A stretch of DNA of 64,000 bases from Deltaproteobacteria bacterium YD0425bin51. GTDB taxonomy: Bacteria; Desulfobacterota; Desulfobacteria; Desulfobacterales; YD0425bin51. Where the stretch lies: contig PDZS01000007.1 of assembly GCA_002753225.1 (NCBI GenBank), positions 84,766 through 148,765 of the forward strand, given 5' to 3'. The position numbers and the translations under genes are program-made. How positions within the stretch are numbered: the first letter of the stretch is position 1; each line of letters starts with the position of its first letter. Of this stretch, positions 1 to 8,699 are shown piece after piece. Under the pieces are notes generated by a model that was not told the origin of the DNA, did not search any database, and worked only from the letters and a program-made list of their open reading frames with translations.

Positions 1-1627
1 AAATATCTAATACATCATTTATTAGAGCTAAGAGATCAGTACCAGATGAATAAATCATCATAGCAGATTCTATGTTATCTTGAGAAAGTGTTCCATCTTT
101 GTTATTTACTAGTAAGCGTGAGAGAAGGAGAATGCTGTTTAAAGGAGTTCTGAGTTCATGGGAGATATTTGCTAAAAATTCTGATTTATATTGGTTAGAT
201 AATTCAAGGTCTTTTGCTTTTGCTTCTATAACTTTGTGGGCAGACTCTAGCTCCTTATTTTTATTTTCAATATAGTCTCTTTGTTTTATAAGTTTATCGT
301 TTATTGCTCTTAATTCTTCTTCTTGCGTCTGAAGTTCTTCTTTTTGGTCCATAAGCTCTTCATTTATTGCTCTTAACTCTTCTTCGCGCATTTGAAGCTC
401 TTCTTTTTGGTTTTGTGTTTTAATTAGAAGGTGCTTTGTTTGGATTCTAGATAAAATAGAATTAAGTGTAATTGCTATATTTTCTCCCATAATATCCATG
501 ATGGCTATTTCATCACTGCTGAAATGTTTAAATGAACCAAGAACAACAACTCCTTTAACTTCATGATTCATGATAAGAGGATATACTAAAATGTTTCGGA
601 CAAGGTTTTCTCCTATGCCGTGGTTAATTATAAGAAATTCTTGGTTGAAATCTTGGAGTAATATATGCTTTTTTTCCGTAGCTACTTGACCTACCATACC
701 TTCACCAAATTTGAAAATTTTTTCAATATGCTGCTGCTGGACAAAAGCATAGGAGCCAATTAAATGAAGCCATTTTTTTTTATAAGTTATATAAATTCCT
801 CCAATCTGAGAATGAAAAAAATTACAAAGAAAACTTATTGTATTAGCTCCAAGCAAAGATAAACTTTGTTCTCCCCTTATTTTATCACCTAATTCTGCTA
901 AACCTGTTTTTAGATTATTTTGTTTCTCGATTACAATATTTCTATTTTCAATTACTTGCAGCATTTCATTTAGAGCTTTATATAAAAGACCTATTTCATC
1001 ATCTCTCTTTTTTTCAATTCGTAAAGAATAATCACCTTTTATGGAAATATTTTCTGTAATAGTTGCAAGTTCCAGAATTGGGTTTGAAATAATTTTTTGA
1101 AGGTTTGCTGCAAAAAAATATGCTAAAAATAACAGCCCAATTATTAATAGAGCCATTAGAATAACATAATTAATTATTTTTTTTGTTAGTTCAGTAAAAA
1201 CTTTTGTGTAAATTAGACCATATTGTTTACTTTCAAATATAATTGGCTCAAAAATATTTAAATAATCACCATCAAAACTGTAATATGGCTTGTTTATATC
1301 AAATGACAGGTTAGGAATTTTATCTGGCTTATTATAGAAAGCAAAAGGTTTGCCATATTTATCAAATAAAATACAATTCAAAACTGATGGTATTAATCTC
1401 AGTTTTTCTAAAATTTGTTCAGCTTTATCCTTATATTCAAAAGTAAGAGCTGTGGTGCAATATTCTCCTACCATCTTTGCATTCATAGATGAGCTGTTTA
1501 TTAAGTCACTCTTTACACTTTTAATATATTTATAAATTACAAAGCTAAATCCAATTCCTATAATAAGGAATGAAACAGCAAGAATGATTAATATTATCTT
1601 CTTTTTTATTGATAATTTAATGTTCAT
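1..1627 (-). CDS. Membrane sensor histidine kinase (TM-HAMP-GAF-coiled coil-HisKA), 3' end truncated by the window edge
   Basis: Own translation of the minus strand from ATG at 1625-1627: MNIKLSIKKKIILIILAVSFLIIGIGFSFVIYKYIK... with HAMP-like region, GAF-like region, heptad coiled coil and HisKA motif YKSEFLANISHELRTPLNSILLLSRLL. Absent from the ORF track because no stop lies in the window. Confidence 0.93.
   Translation of the reverse strand, partial: MNIKLSIKKKIILIILAVSFLIIGIGFSFVIYKYIKSVKSDLINSSSMNAKMVGEYCTTALTFEYKDKAEQILEKLRLIPSVLNCILFDKYGKPFAFYNKPDKIPNLSFDINKPYYSFDGDYLNIFEPIIFESKQYGLIYTKVFTELTKKIINYVILMALLIIGLLFLAYFFAANLQKIISNPILELATITENISIKGDYSLRIEKKRDDEIGLLYKALNEMLQVIENRNIVIEKQNNLKTGLAELGDKIRGEQSLSLLGANTISFLCNFFHSQIGGIYITYKKKWLHLIGSYAFVQQQHIEKIFKFGEGMVGQVATEKKHILLQDFNQEFLIINHGIGENLVRNILVYPLIMNHEVKGVVVLGSFKHFSSDEIAIMDIMGENIAITLNSILSRIQTKHLLIKTQNQKEELQMREEELRAINEELMDQKEELQTQEEELRAINDKLIKQRDYIENKNKELESAHKVIEAKAKDLELSNQYKSEFLANISHELRTPLNSILLLSRLLVNNKDGTLSQDNIESAMMIYSSGTDLLALINDVLDI
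301..425. repeat. 63-bp imperfect tandem repeat inside the kinase coiled coil
   Basis: ttattgctcttaa.tcttcttc starts at 301 and again at 364 (63 nt = 21 aa = 3 heptads); encodes EELRAIN(D/E)(K/E)L... Confidence 0.7.
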
Positions 1628-2175
1628 CTTATTATTTTTGCAACTTCAAGTAATAGTAAATCTACCTTTAATCCAGATTCCCTTATCTTTGATTCATTGA
1701 TTTCAAATGCTAGTGTGTTATTCTCAGTAAAGTAAAAGTTAATATGTCCACCTTTTTTGGCAAAATTTTTGGTTTCTCCAATGGTTAGTATTGGTTTGTC
1801 ACGAGTAAATGAAAGGATTTCAGAGGGTTCTATTTTAACTGATTTAGTAACAAATAGGATATTAGATTCTTTAATCTCATTTATTTTGTCTATATAATAT
1901 ATTTTCACCTCTTTTTTTTTTATTTTATTGTTTTTGTACCTTTCTGTTAATATATTATCAAAAGGCTCTCCACCGATAACTTTAATGACAAAAGGCTTAG
2001 ATATATCTTCAATCTCGCTCTTAGATGGCCATGTTATAAATTCAGCAATTTTTTCAATAAAACCAGCTTTAAGTATATATTCTTCATCTGATGCAAAGGA
2101 TGAAAACACCTCTAGTATGCTTAAAAAGAAAAGCGGAATAAAAAATATATTAATTTTTCTTAAGAAGTCTTGCAT
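1624..2175 (-). CDS. YfiR/HmsC-like periplasmic protein (DUF4154 type)
   Basis: Signal peptide, then EEYILKAGFIEKIAEFITWP...FVIKVIGGEPFDNIL...ILFVTKS...KPILTIGET..FAKKGGHINFY, the characteristic YfiR pattern; overlaps the next kinase start by ATGA. Confidence 0.8.
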   Translation of the reverse strand: MQDFLRKINIFFIPLFFLSILEVFSSFASDEEYILKAGFIEKIAEFITWPSKSEIEDISKPFVIKVIGGEPFDNILTERYKNNKIKKKEVKIYYIDKINEIKESNILFVTKSVKIEPSEILSFTRDKPILTIGETKNFAKKGGHINFYFTENNTLAFEINESKIRESGLKVDLLLLEVAKIIR

Positions 2176-2251
2176 ACTTTGTTTTTTAATTTTATATAAT
2201 TTTTAAATGATTGCAAAGATAATTTTTAAAAAATAATTTTAGAGAAAAAAT

Positions 2252-2710
2252 ATGAAAATACTTATTGTAGATGATTCTGAAATGTCAATTTTAATTATCC
2301 AGTCTTTTCTTAATAGTTTTGGATATGAAGATGTCGCGTTTGCTAAATCTGCTATTGAAGCATTGGAACTTCTTGAAATGAGCTTATCTGAAGATGGTAA
2401 AAAGTCTGATATAGATCTTATTCTAATGGATATAATTATGCCAGAAATAGATGGTATTAAAGCAGTTGAGATTATTAAATCAAAAGAAGATTTCAAAGAC
2501 ATTCCAATAGTAATGATAACAGCTAATGATGAAGAAAAGAGTTTAGAGTATGCTTTTGAGGCTGGAGCTATTGATTATATTAAGAAACCTTTTACCAGAA
2601 TAGATTTAAAAGCAAGAGTTCGTTCTATGCTTAAATTAAAGGAGGAAGTGGACATGCGGAAAAAAATAGAACAGGAAATAATCAAAAGACAAATATTGAC
2701 AAAAAATTAA
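2252..2710 (+). CDS. Single-domain response regulator (REC)
   Basis: MKILIVDDSEMS...DLILMDIIMPEIDGI...IPIVMITAND...GAIDYIKKPF. Confidence 0.92.
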   Translation: MKILIVDDSEMSILIIQSFLNSFGYEDVAFAKSAIEALELLEMSLSEDGKKSDIDLILMDIIMPEIDGIKAVEIIKSKEDFKDIPIVMITANDEEKSLEYAFEAGAIDYIKKPFTRIDLKARVRSMLKLKEEVDMRKKIEQEIIKRQILTKN

Positions 2711-2732
2711 ATTATAACTAAGAGGTTGTGTT

Positions 2733-3746
2733 ATGAAAAAAGTACTTCTATTGATTTTATCCATGTTTTTATATTCTTGTCTAACTTCTTCTCAAGGTGG
2801 AAAAAGTTTTGATCAAACTCGTTTCACAGTAATTTCTGAACCTGAATATCCAATTCCTGAGGCATGTAAATATCTTTTCTCTCAAGAAGGGCTACCTAGA
2901 ATAGGTGTTGTAAATTTTACTAACCACAGTGAAGGAAAGGTCAATATTCCTGAGGCTTGGGGATGGTGGAAAAATGCTGAAGTTAAACTTCCTGAAGTTG
3001 TTGCTGATCATGTTATATCTGAAATTGTAAATCTTGGAGGAACAAGAGTTTATACAAGAAATGAGGTTGAAAGGGTTTTAGAAGAGCATAAATTTCAGAT
3101 GTCTGGAATTGTTGATGATACATCATATGTAAAAATTGGTAAACTAGTTGGATTGCAGTATCTTGTTACAGGCTCTATAGATAATATAGGCTTTACAACA
3201 GGAGCTATGGCTTTAGTTATGGGATCCAGACCCCAGATTGAAATTCAGATAATGATCAGAATAATAGATATTGCTACAGCAGAAATAATATTGTCTAAAT
3301 CAATTACTGGCAAAGATATTTTAGATACTGCAGATTATGTTGGAGTAATTTCTGGTATAAAAAATGCTTTAACAAAAGGGCTGGAGGACATAAGGCCAAT
3401 GTTATCAAAGAGGTTCGCTTTATCAGGGTATATAATTCAGACAATGAAAGGACCTGATGGAAGTATAGCAGCTCTCATAAATATTGGAGAAAAACAAAAA
3501 ATCAGTACTGGCTCAAAGATTGAAATATATGCTTTGCAAGATATAAAAGATCCAGTTACAGGAAAATCAATATGTGATAAAATAAAGCTTCCTGTTGATG
3601 CTGAAGTAACAGATCAAATTCAGGATAATAAATCATGGATTATTATAAAAGGAGAGCCTGACAAAATCAGTCGTGTTCATAAAGGATGTGTCGTAGAAAG
3701 ACAACAGGTTGTTGGACAAAGTTTTACAAAAAAATTAGGACTTTAA
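2733..3746 (+). CDS. CsgG-family lipoprotein
   Basis: Lipobox-like LYSCL near the N-terminus; RIGVVNFTN...VVADHVISEIVNLGGTRVYTRNEVERVLEEHKFQMSGIVDDTSYVKIGKLVGLQYLVTGSI is CsgG-like. Confidence 0.8.
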   Translation: MKKVLLLILSMFLYSCLTSSQGGKSFDQTRFTVISEPEYPIPEACKYLFSQEGLPRIGVVNFTNHSEGKVNIPEAWGWWKNAEVKLPEVVADHVISEIVNLGGTRVYTRNEVERVLEEHKFQMSGIVDDTSYVKIGKLVGLQYLVTGSIDNIGFTTGAMALVMGSRPQIEIQIMIRIIDIATAEIILSKSITGKDILDTADYVGVISGIKNALTKGLEDIRPMLSKRFALSGYIIQTMKGPDGSIAALINIGEKQKISTGSKIEIYALQDIKDPVTGKSICDKIKLPVDAEVTDQIQDNKSWIIIKGEPDKISRVHKGCVVERQQVVGQSFTKKLGL

Positions 3747-3764
3747 AAAATGAAAGGAGAATTT

Positions 3765-5090
3765 ATGAGAAAATCAGTTTTGTTTATTACTTTGTTAGTA
3801 TTTTTATCATTTAACAATGTTTTTGCTGAATCTATTTTTGATGCAACCATTAAAATAGTTTCAGGACCAGGAACAGGAGATAGTTATTCTAAATCTTTCA
3901 GTAGCGCTGAAGATTGTATAGATTCTGTAAAGGGATCAAATATTAAAACATATTTACCAAATTACACTGACAAATCAGGAGTTGAAGGAACCTTTAATTA
4001 CAGGGGACTTCCGATGTATGCAAAATATGTAAGTAATTCAACAACTCTTGCAGTTGATATTCCTGCTATTGGATTTTCTCAGCAATTTACTGGAAATACA
4101 AGGGATGAAAGCAATGATCAGTTTTCAGATTTTTTAAAGAAAAATGGTACAGATTATATTAGTAAAATAAACGAATATTTTGCACAAAATACTGCAGTTG
4201 ACCCTATAACAGGAAATCCAAGCAGCTTGGCAGGGCAGATGGTTTCAAACAGTTTTTCACGTGGTTTTACTGAGAAAGCGTCACTTATACAAAAACCTGG
4301 AGAGCAGATTGAGGAAGGCGATAATGGAAACCTTATGGGGATTGCTCCAAGTGTTGGAAGTTTTAAATACAGCGATAAGTATGATCTTAACAGTTATTCT
4401 CTCCCCTTATCTTACACTTTCAGATCAAATGCAGATGCAAGAAAACAGCTTACATTAAGCATGCCGATTCAAATGCTTACAGTTGAAGATTCTAAAAGCT
4501 ATAACTTGGGTTTTGGTGCTGCTTATTCTATTCCTGTAACTGGGCAGTTATCTAATCATCAATGGATTTTAACGCCAAGCTTAGATTACGGATTAGTAGG
4601 ATCTGTTGATTTAGGGTCAGTTGGTCAGATAGTTCAGGGAGCTTTAACTAGCTTATATGCAACATGGATAGATAAATATACTATCAGCATGGGTAATATG
4701 GTAGGATATTATAAAAGTTTAAAATTTAAATTAGGTGATTATGAAATCGATCCAAAAGTATCTAATACTGTCTTCAGGAATGCAATTATGGTAGCAATAC
4801 CCACAGATGCTTTGCTAAGACGAACTATGTTAGAGTTATTCATAATTGATACTCGCATATCAGGTTCATCCCAAAAGATAAGTGGATATGATGAAATAGG
4901 ATTTGCCTTTGGTCTTGTAAAACCAAGAAAACTTACTGTTTCTCAGAAGGCTTCTGATTTAGGGTCAATGAAAAAAGATGACACATTATCAAAAGCTAAA
5001 AATTTCCTTACATCCTATAAACTAGGTCTAACTTATCTTACATCAAATGATGGAAAAGGCGTAACTGTTAATTTTGGATATATATTTTAA
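3765..5090 (+). CDS. Secreted, probable outer-membrane beta-barrel protein of unknown function
   Basis: Start moved to ATG 3765 after aaaggag; signal peptide MRKSVLFITLLVFLSFNNVFA; C-terminal alternating strands ending ...GVTVNFGYIF. Confidence 0.65.
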   Translation: MRKSVLFITLLVFLSFNNVFAESIFDATIKIVSGPGTGDSYSKSFSSAEDCIDSVKGSNIKTYLPNYTDKSGVEGTFNYRGLPMYAKYVSNSTTLAVDIPAIGFSQQFTGNTRDESNDQFSDFLKKNGTDYISKINEYFAQNTAVDPITGNPSSLAGQMVSNSFSRGFTEKASLIQKPGEQIEEGDNGNLMGIAPSVGSFKYSDKYDLNSYSLPLSYTFRSNADARKQLTLSMPIQMLTVEDSKSYNLGFGAAYSIPVTGQLSNHQWILTPSLDYGLVGSVDLGSVGQIVQGALTSLYATWIDKYTISMGNMVGYYKSLKFKLGDYEIDPKVSNTVFRNAIMVAIPTDALLRRTMLELFIIDTRISGSSQKISGYDEIGFAFGLVKPRKLTVSQKASDLGSMKKDDTLSKAKNFLTSYKLGLTYLTSNDGKGVTVNFGYIF

Positions 5091-5099
5091 ATAAAGGAG

Positions 5100-5123
5100 G
5101 GCGCAAGTTTTTAAACTTGCGCC
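5100..5123. repeat. Perfect 11-bp inverted repeat GGCGCAAGTTT-TT-AAACTTGCGCC
   Basis: Direct reading; lies between an AGGAGG (5095-5100) and the ATG at 5138. Confidence 0.85.
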
Positions 5124-5137
5124 TATTAAATGATTTT

Positions 5138-5497
5138 ATGACAACAGTAAATGATATTGTATTAATTTATTTTGAAGATATTCCTTTAACTTTTGCAAAG
5201 ATAGAAGATATTAATCCTGATATAAAAAAGGGTTGGCATCATGTAAAGCTGCTTCTTTTAAACATACCTTTGCAAGTTGTTACATGGATTTTAAGAGATG
5301 CATATATTGATGGAGATGAATTTACAATGGGTGGAAAAAAGATGCGTCTTGAGAAGGTTGTTTGTCCTGAAGATAATTCTTTAGAAGAAGATGATGAAGA
5401 AAAAGATGATGCTCCACCTGCTAAAATAGAACAAAAAATAAATGAAAATACTCAAAACAACAAAGTTATTTCTCTTTTAGATAGAAAAAAAAGATAA
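5138..5497 (+). CDS. Conserved-type hypothetical protein
   Basis: ORF track starts at TTG 5117 inside the hairpin; ATG 5138 gives MTTVNDIVLIYFEDIPLTFAKIEDINPDIKKGWHHVKLLLLNIPLQVVTWILRDAYIDGDEFTMGGKKMRLEKV..., acidic tail. Confidence 0.6.
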   Translation: MTTVNDIVLIYFEDIPLTFAKIEDINPDIKKGWHHVKLLLLNIPLQVVTWILRDAYIDGDEFTMGGKKMRLEKVVCPEDNSLEEDDEEKDDAPPAKIEQKINENTQNNKVISLLDRKKR

Positions 5498-5501
5498 AAA
5501 A

Positions 5502-7058
5502 ATGGAAAATAATGAAAAAGAAAAACTTTTAATAGAAATTTCAGAATTAAAAGAAAATAATAATAAAATAAAAAGCTCTTTTTTGGATGTAGTAAAGGCT
5601 TTAAACTGCCTTTATGCTATGTTAGAGATACTAACTAATGATAGTGCTTCAATAGATGAATTATGCGATATTATAGTAGGATTAACTTTTCCATCATGGG
5701 AAGAACCTCATAAGGGGTATACCAGAGCAATAGTATATAATAAAGAATACAAATCCCCTGATTTTAGAGTTACTGAATGGAAACAGTTAGCAGATGTTAT
5801 TGTAGAAGAAAATATCGTTGGAAAGATTGAGATTTATTATTTAGAAGAGACACCAGAAAATAGTTATACAACACTTGTTGACATAATTGCTTTGCTTCTT
5901 GGAAAAATTATTGAGCAAAAACTATCGAAAGATAAATTAAAAAAAGCAAATGAAGAAATATCAAGAGCTACAAAGCTAAAAGATGAATTTTTAGCAAACA
6001 TGAGTCATGAACTGAGAACTCCTTTAACTGCTATCATAGGTCTTTCCTCATCTCTAATTGAGAATGTTTATGGTAACTTAACTCAGGGACAGTATAAAGC
6101 TTTGAATACTATTTTGACTAGTTCAAATCATCTTTTTAATCTTATTACTGAGATACTGGATTTTGTTAAAATTGGTGTAGATAAGCTAGAATTAAAGAAG
6201 GGAATTATTCCAATTGAAAAAATTTGTAAAGATAGCATTGATATAATCGCAAAGTCTGCTGAGGAAAAAAGAATAAATATATCATTAAATATACAAGACG
6301 GCTTAAAAGAAATTGAAGCAGATTTTAGAAGGTTCAAGCAGATTCTTATTAAACTGTTAGATAATGCAGTTAATGTTACTCCTGAGCATGGAGAAATTGG
6401 AATTGATGTAAGTGTTAATGGGGAATTTATAGAATTTAAAGTCTGGGATACAGGAATAGGAATTAAACCAGAAGATGTAAGTAATTTGTTTAAGCCTTTT
6501 GTTCAATTAGATGCAAGACTCACTAAAAAACATTATGGCGTAGGTCTTGGATTGTCTATGGTTGAGCGTCTTATTAAATTACATGGAGGTAATATTTGTG
6601 TAGAAAGTGAATTCGGGAAGGGCTCATCTTTTACAATCTCTTTACCTAACAAGATAAAAGATAAGAAAAAAATTGATTATTATAATAAAGAGCAGCGTAA
6701 AATTTGTACAATTTTGGTTGTAGATGATGAAACAGATAACCTTATGTTTATTTGTGATTATCTTTCAGTTTTTGGTCATAAGGTTTTTGTAGCTCATGAT
6801 GGATTTGAGGCTGTTGAAAGAGCACGTGAATTAGAGCCTGATATAATATTTATGGATATTCATATGCCTGTTTTAGACGGAATAGAAGCAACAAAGAATA
6901 TACGTTTGTATAATAAAAATGTACCTATCATTGCTATTACAGCCTTCACAATAAGTGAAGAACGTGATGCTAGTTTTGTTGCTGGAGTAAATGATTATAT
7001 AATTAAGCCATTTAGTTTAGAAGAGCTTACTAACGTTATTGAAAAATATGCAAGGTGA
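5502..7058 (+). CDS. Hybrid sensor histidine kinase / response regulator
   Basis: LKDEFLANMSHELRTPLTAIIGLSS, ...DTGIGI...GVGLGLSMVERL..., then REC domain ILVVDDETDN...IIFMDIHMPVLDGI...DYIIKPFS. Confidence 0.93.
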   Translation: MENNEKEKLLIEISELKENNNKIKSSFLDVVKALNCLYAMLEILTNDSASIDELCDIIVGLTFPSWEEPHKGYTRAIVYNKEYKSPDFRVTEWKQLADVIVEENIVGKIEIYYLEETPENSYTTLVDIIALLLGKIIEQKLSKDKLKKANEEISRATKLKDEFLANMSHELRTPLTAIIGLSSSLIENVYGNLTQGQYKALNTILTSSNHLFNLITEILDFVKIGVDKLELKKGIIPIEKICKDSIDIIAKSAEEKRINISLNIQDGLKEIEADFRRFKQILIKLLDNAVNVTPEHGEIGIDVSVNGEFIEFKVWDTGIGIKPEDVSNLFKPFVQLDARLTKKHYGVGLGLSMVERLIKLHGGNICVESEFGKGSSFTISLPNKIKDKKKIDYYNKEQRKICTILVVDDETDNLMFICDYLSVFGHKVFVAHDGFEAVERARELEPDIIFMDIHMPVLDGIEATKNIRLYNKNVPIIAITAFTISEERDASFVAGVNDYIIKPFSLEELTNVIEKYAR

Positions 7059-7061
7059 AAC

Positions 7062-8498
7062 ATGTCAAATCAAAAAAGCGTAATTCTAATTGTAGATAAT
7101 GAAGCAGTAGTTAGATATACTCTAGAGTCAATGCTGATTTCTCCTGAGTATAACATCATTTTTGCTGAGAATGGTCCGCAAGCAATAGAAAAGGCATTAG
7201 AATTCAAACCTGATGTAATACTTTTAGATATAATGATGCCTGGAATGGACGGATATGAAGTTTGCAGTATAATACGTGGAAATCCAATTTTAGCTGAAGT
7301 TCCTATAATACTTGTTACAGCTTTAGAAGATCACAATTCCAGAATTAAGGGTCTTAAATCAGGAGCTGATGATTTTTTGTCAAAACCTGTTGATTATGCT
7401 GAACTAAGGGCTCGAGTTCAAACCATTGTTAAATTAAATCGTTATAAACGCCTTTTATCTGAACGTAAAAAGTTTGAATCAGTTGTAGAGAGAGCAAATG
7501 TAGGCTATTTAGTAGTTGATAGTAACGATAAAATAGTTTATGCAAATCCTAAAAGCCGATCCTATCTAAATATTTCATTAGATTCTAATAAATTTCTTGA
7601 AGTTGCTAAAAATGTTTATAGATGCGAACCTCTTGAAGCATGGAAAAATTGGCCTAATTTATCTGTCTTTGCAATGAAATTACCTCGTTATCTTGTGCAG
7701 CCTGAAACATTAACAAAAAAAACTTTTTGGATTAAAGTAGATTTTTTTCAGATTCAAGATAATGAAAGAATTATAATGCTTACAGATGTTACTTCTGAAA
7801 TGACTTTTAAGTCTGATGTAAATACTTTCCATTCCATAATATCAAAAAAATTTCAAGAGCCTATATATAGTATAGTTAGTGGCCTAGAAACTTTATTAAA
7901 AGAGCTTTTACAAAAAAAAGACACAGATGACTTTATAAGAATTTCAAATGCTGCATTAAAGGATGCGCACATTCTTAAAACTGAAATTTCTAGCATTTTG
8001 AAATACATAGAAACTGATAATATTATTAGAAGTGGTGAAAGATTCAGCCTTTCTATGATAAGACCAATGATTTCAAAGATAATTGATAGAATAGAGCTTA
8101 AATCTATAAATATAGCAGGTGATGAGGGTTTAGAGAACAAAAAGCTATTATTTTCAATAGATGCAATGGAAATGATTTTTACAGAGCTTATTTCCAATTC
8201 AAAAAAATTTCATCCTAAAAGTTCTCCAATTATTGAGATACATGTAATTTCTATGGATCCTAAAGAAGTAACTTTTACTGTAAGAGATGACGGATTAACT
8301 CTTTCTCCTGAGCAGATTGTAAGTGTATGGACTCCATATTATCAGGGTAAAAAATATTTCAGTAAAGATGTACATGGTATGGGGCTTGGCCTTTCTATGG
8401 TTTCTTCACTTATTTGGTCTATTGGTGGAACATGCAGCATATCTAATCGTGAAGATGGCTCAGGAGTAGTTGTTGAACTTAATTTGCCTTGTGAGTAA
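7062..8498 (+). CDS. REC-PAS-like-histidine kinase-like protein with degenerate H-box
   Basis: N-terminal REC (ILIVDNEAV...VILLDIMMPGMDGYE...LSKPVDYAEL); C-terminal HATPase (ELISNSKKF...GMGLGLSMVSSL); H-box region reads ISKKFQEPIYSI. Confidence 0.85.
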   Translation: MSNQKSVILIVDNEAVVRYTLESMLISPEYNIIFAENGPQAIEKALEFKPDVILLDIMMPGMDGYEVCSIIRGNPILAEVPIILVTALEDHNSRIKGLKSGADDFLSKPVDYAELRARVQTIVKLNRYKRLLSERKKFESVVERANVGYLVVDSNDKIVYANPKSRSYLNISLDSNKFLEVAKNVYRCEPLEAWKNWPNLSVFAMKLPRYLVQPETLTKKTFWIKVDFFQIQDNERIIMLTDVTSEMTFKSDVNTFHSIISKKFQEPIYSIVSGLETLLKELLQKKDTDDFIRISNAALKDAHILKTEISSILKYIETDNIIRSGERFSLSMIRPMISKIIDRIELKSINIAGDEGLENKKLLFSIDAMEMIFTELISNSKKFHPKSSPIIEIHVISMDPKEVTFTVRDDGLTLSPEQIVSVWTPYYQGKKYFSKDVHGMGLGLSMVSSLIWSIGGTCSISNREDGSGVVVELNLPCE

Positions 8499-8566
8499 TT
8501 TTCTGTAGTTGTCAAAATTTTTATCAATATGTAAATTATTTTATATTCAAAAAGTGACCTGAATAT

Positions 8567-8597
8567 GACGTCATTCCCACGAAAGTGGGAATCCAGG
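8567..8597. repeat. Short palindromic repeat gacgtcATTCCCACgaaaGTGGGAATccagg (ATTCCC-N-GGGAAT class)
   Basis: ATTCCCAC 8573-8580 / GTGGGAAT 8585-8592; flanked by the cgt...ccag context seen in widespread proteobacterial intergenic repeats. Confidence 0.7.
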
Positions 8598-8699
8598 AAA
8601 AATTCTTGTCGGTTACTTATAGGCATATTTTTTGCTAATATATCTCCCTTATCTAAATTTATTTATTTTGTTATTTAAAAAATTATACCAGGAGGATAT

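Noticed and set aside
1350-1535. 61-aa plus-strand ORF
   Set aside because: Lies antisense within the truncated minus-strand histidine kinase read at 1..1627.
8342-8626. 94-aa minus-strand ORF beginning MPISNRQEFFLDSHFRGND
   Set aside because: The SHFRGND peptide is a translation artefact of the ATTCCC..GGGAAT repeat; the rest is antisense to the kinase gene.
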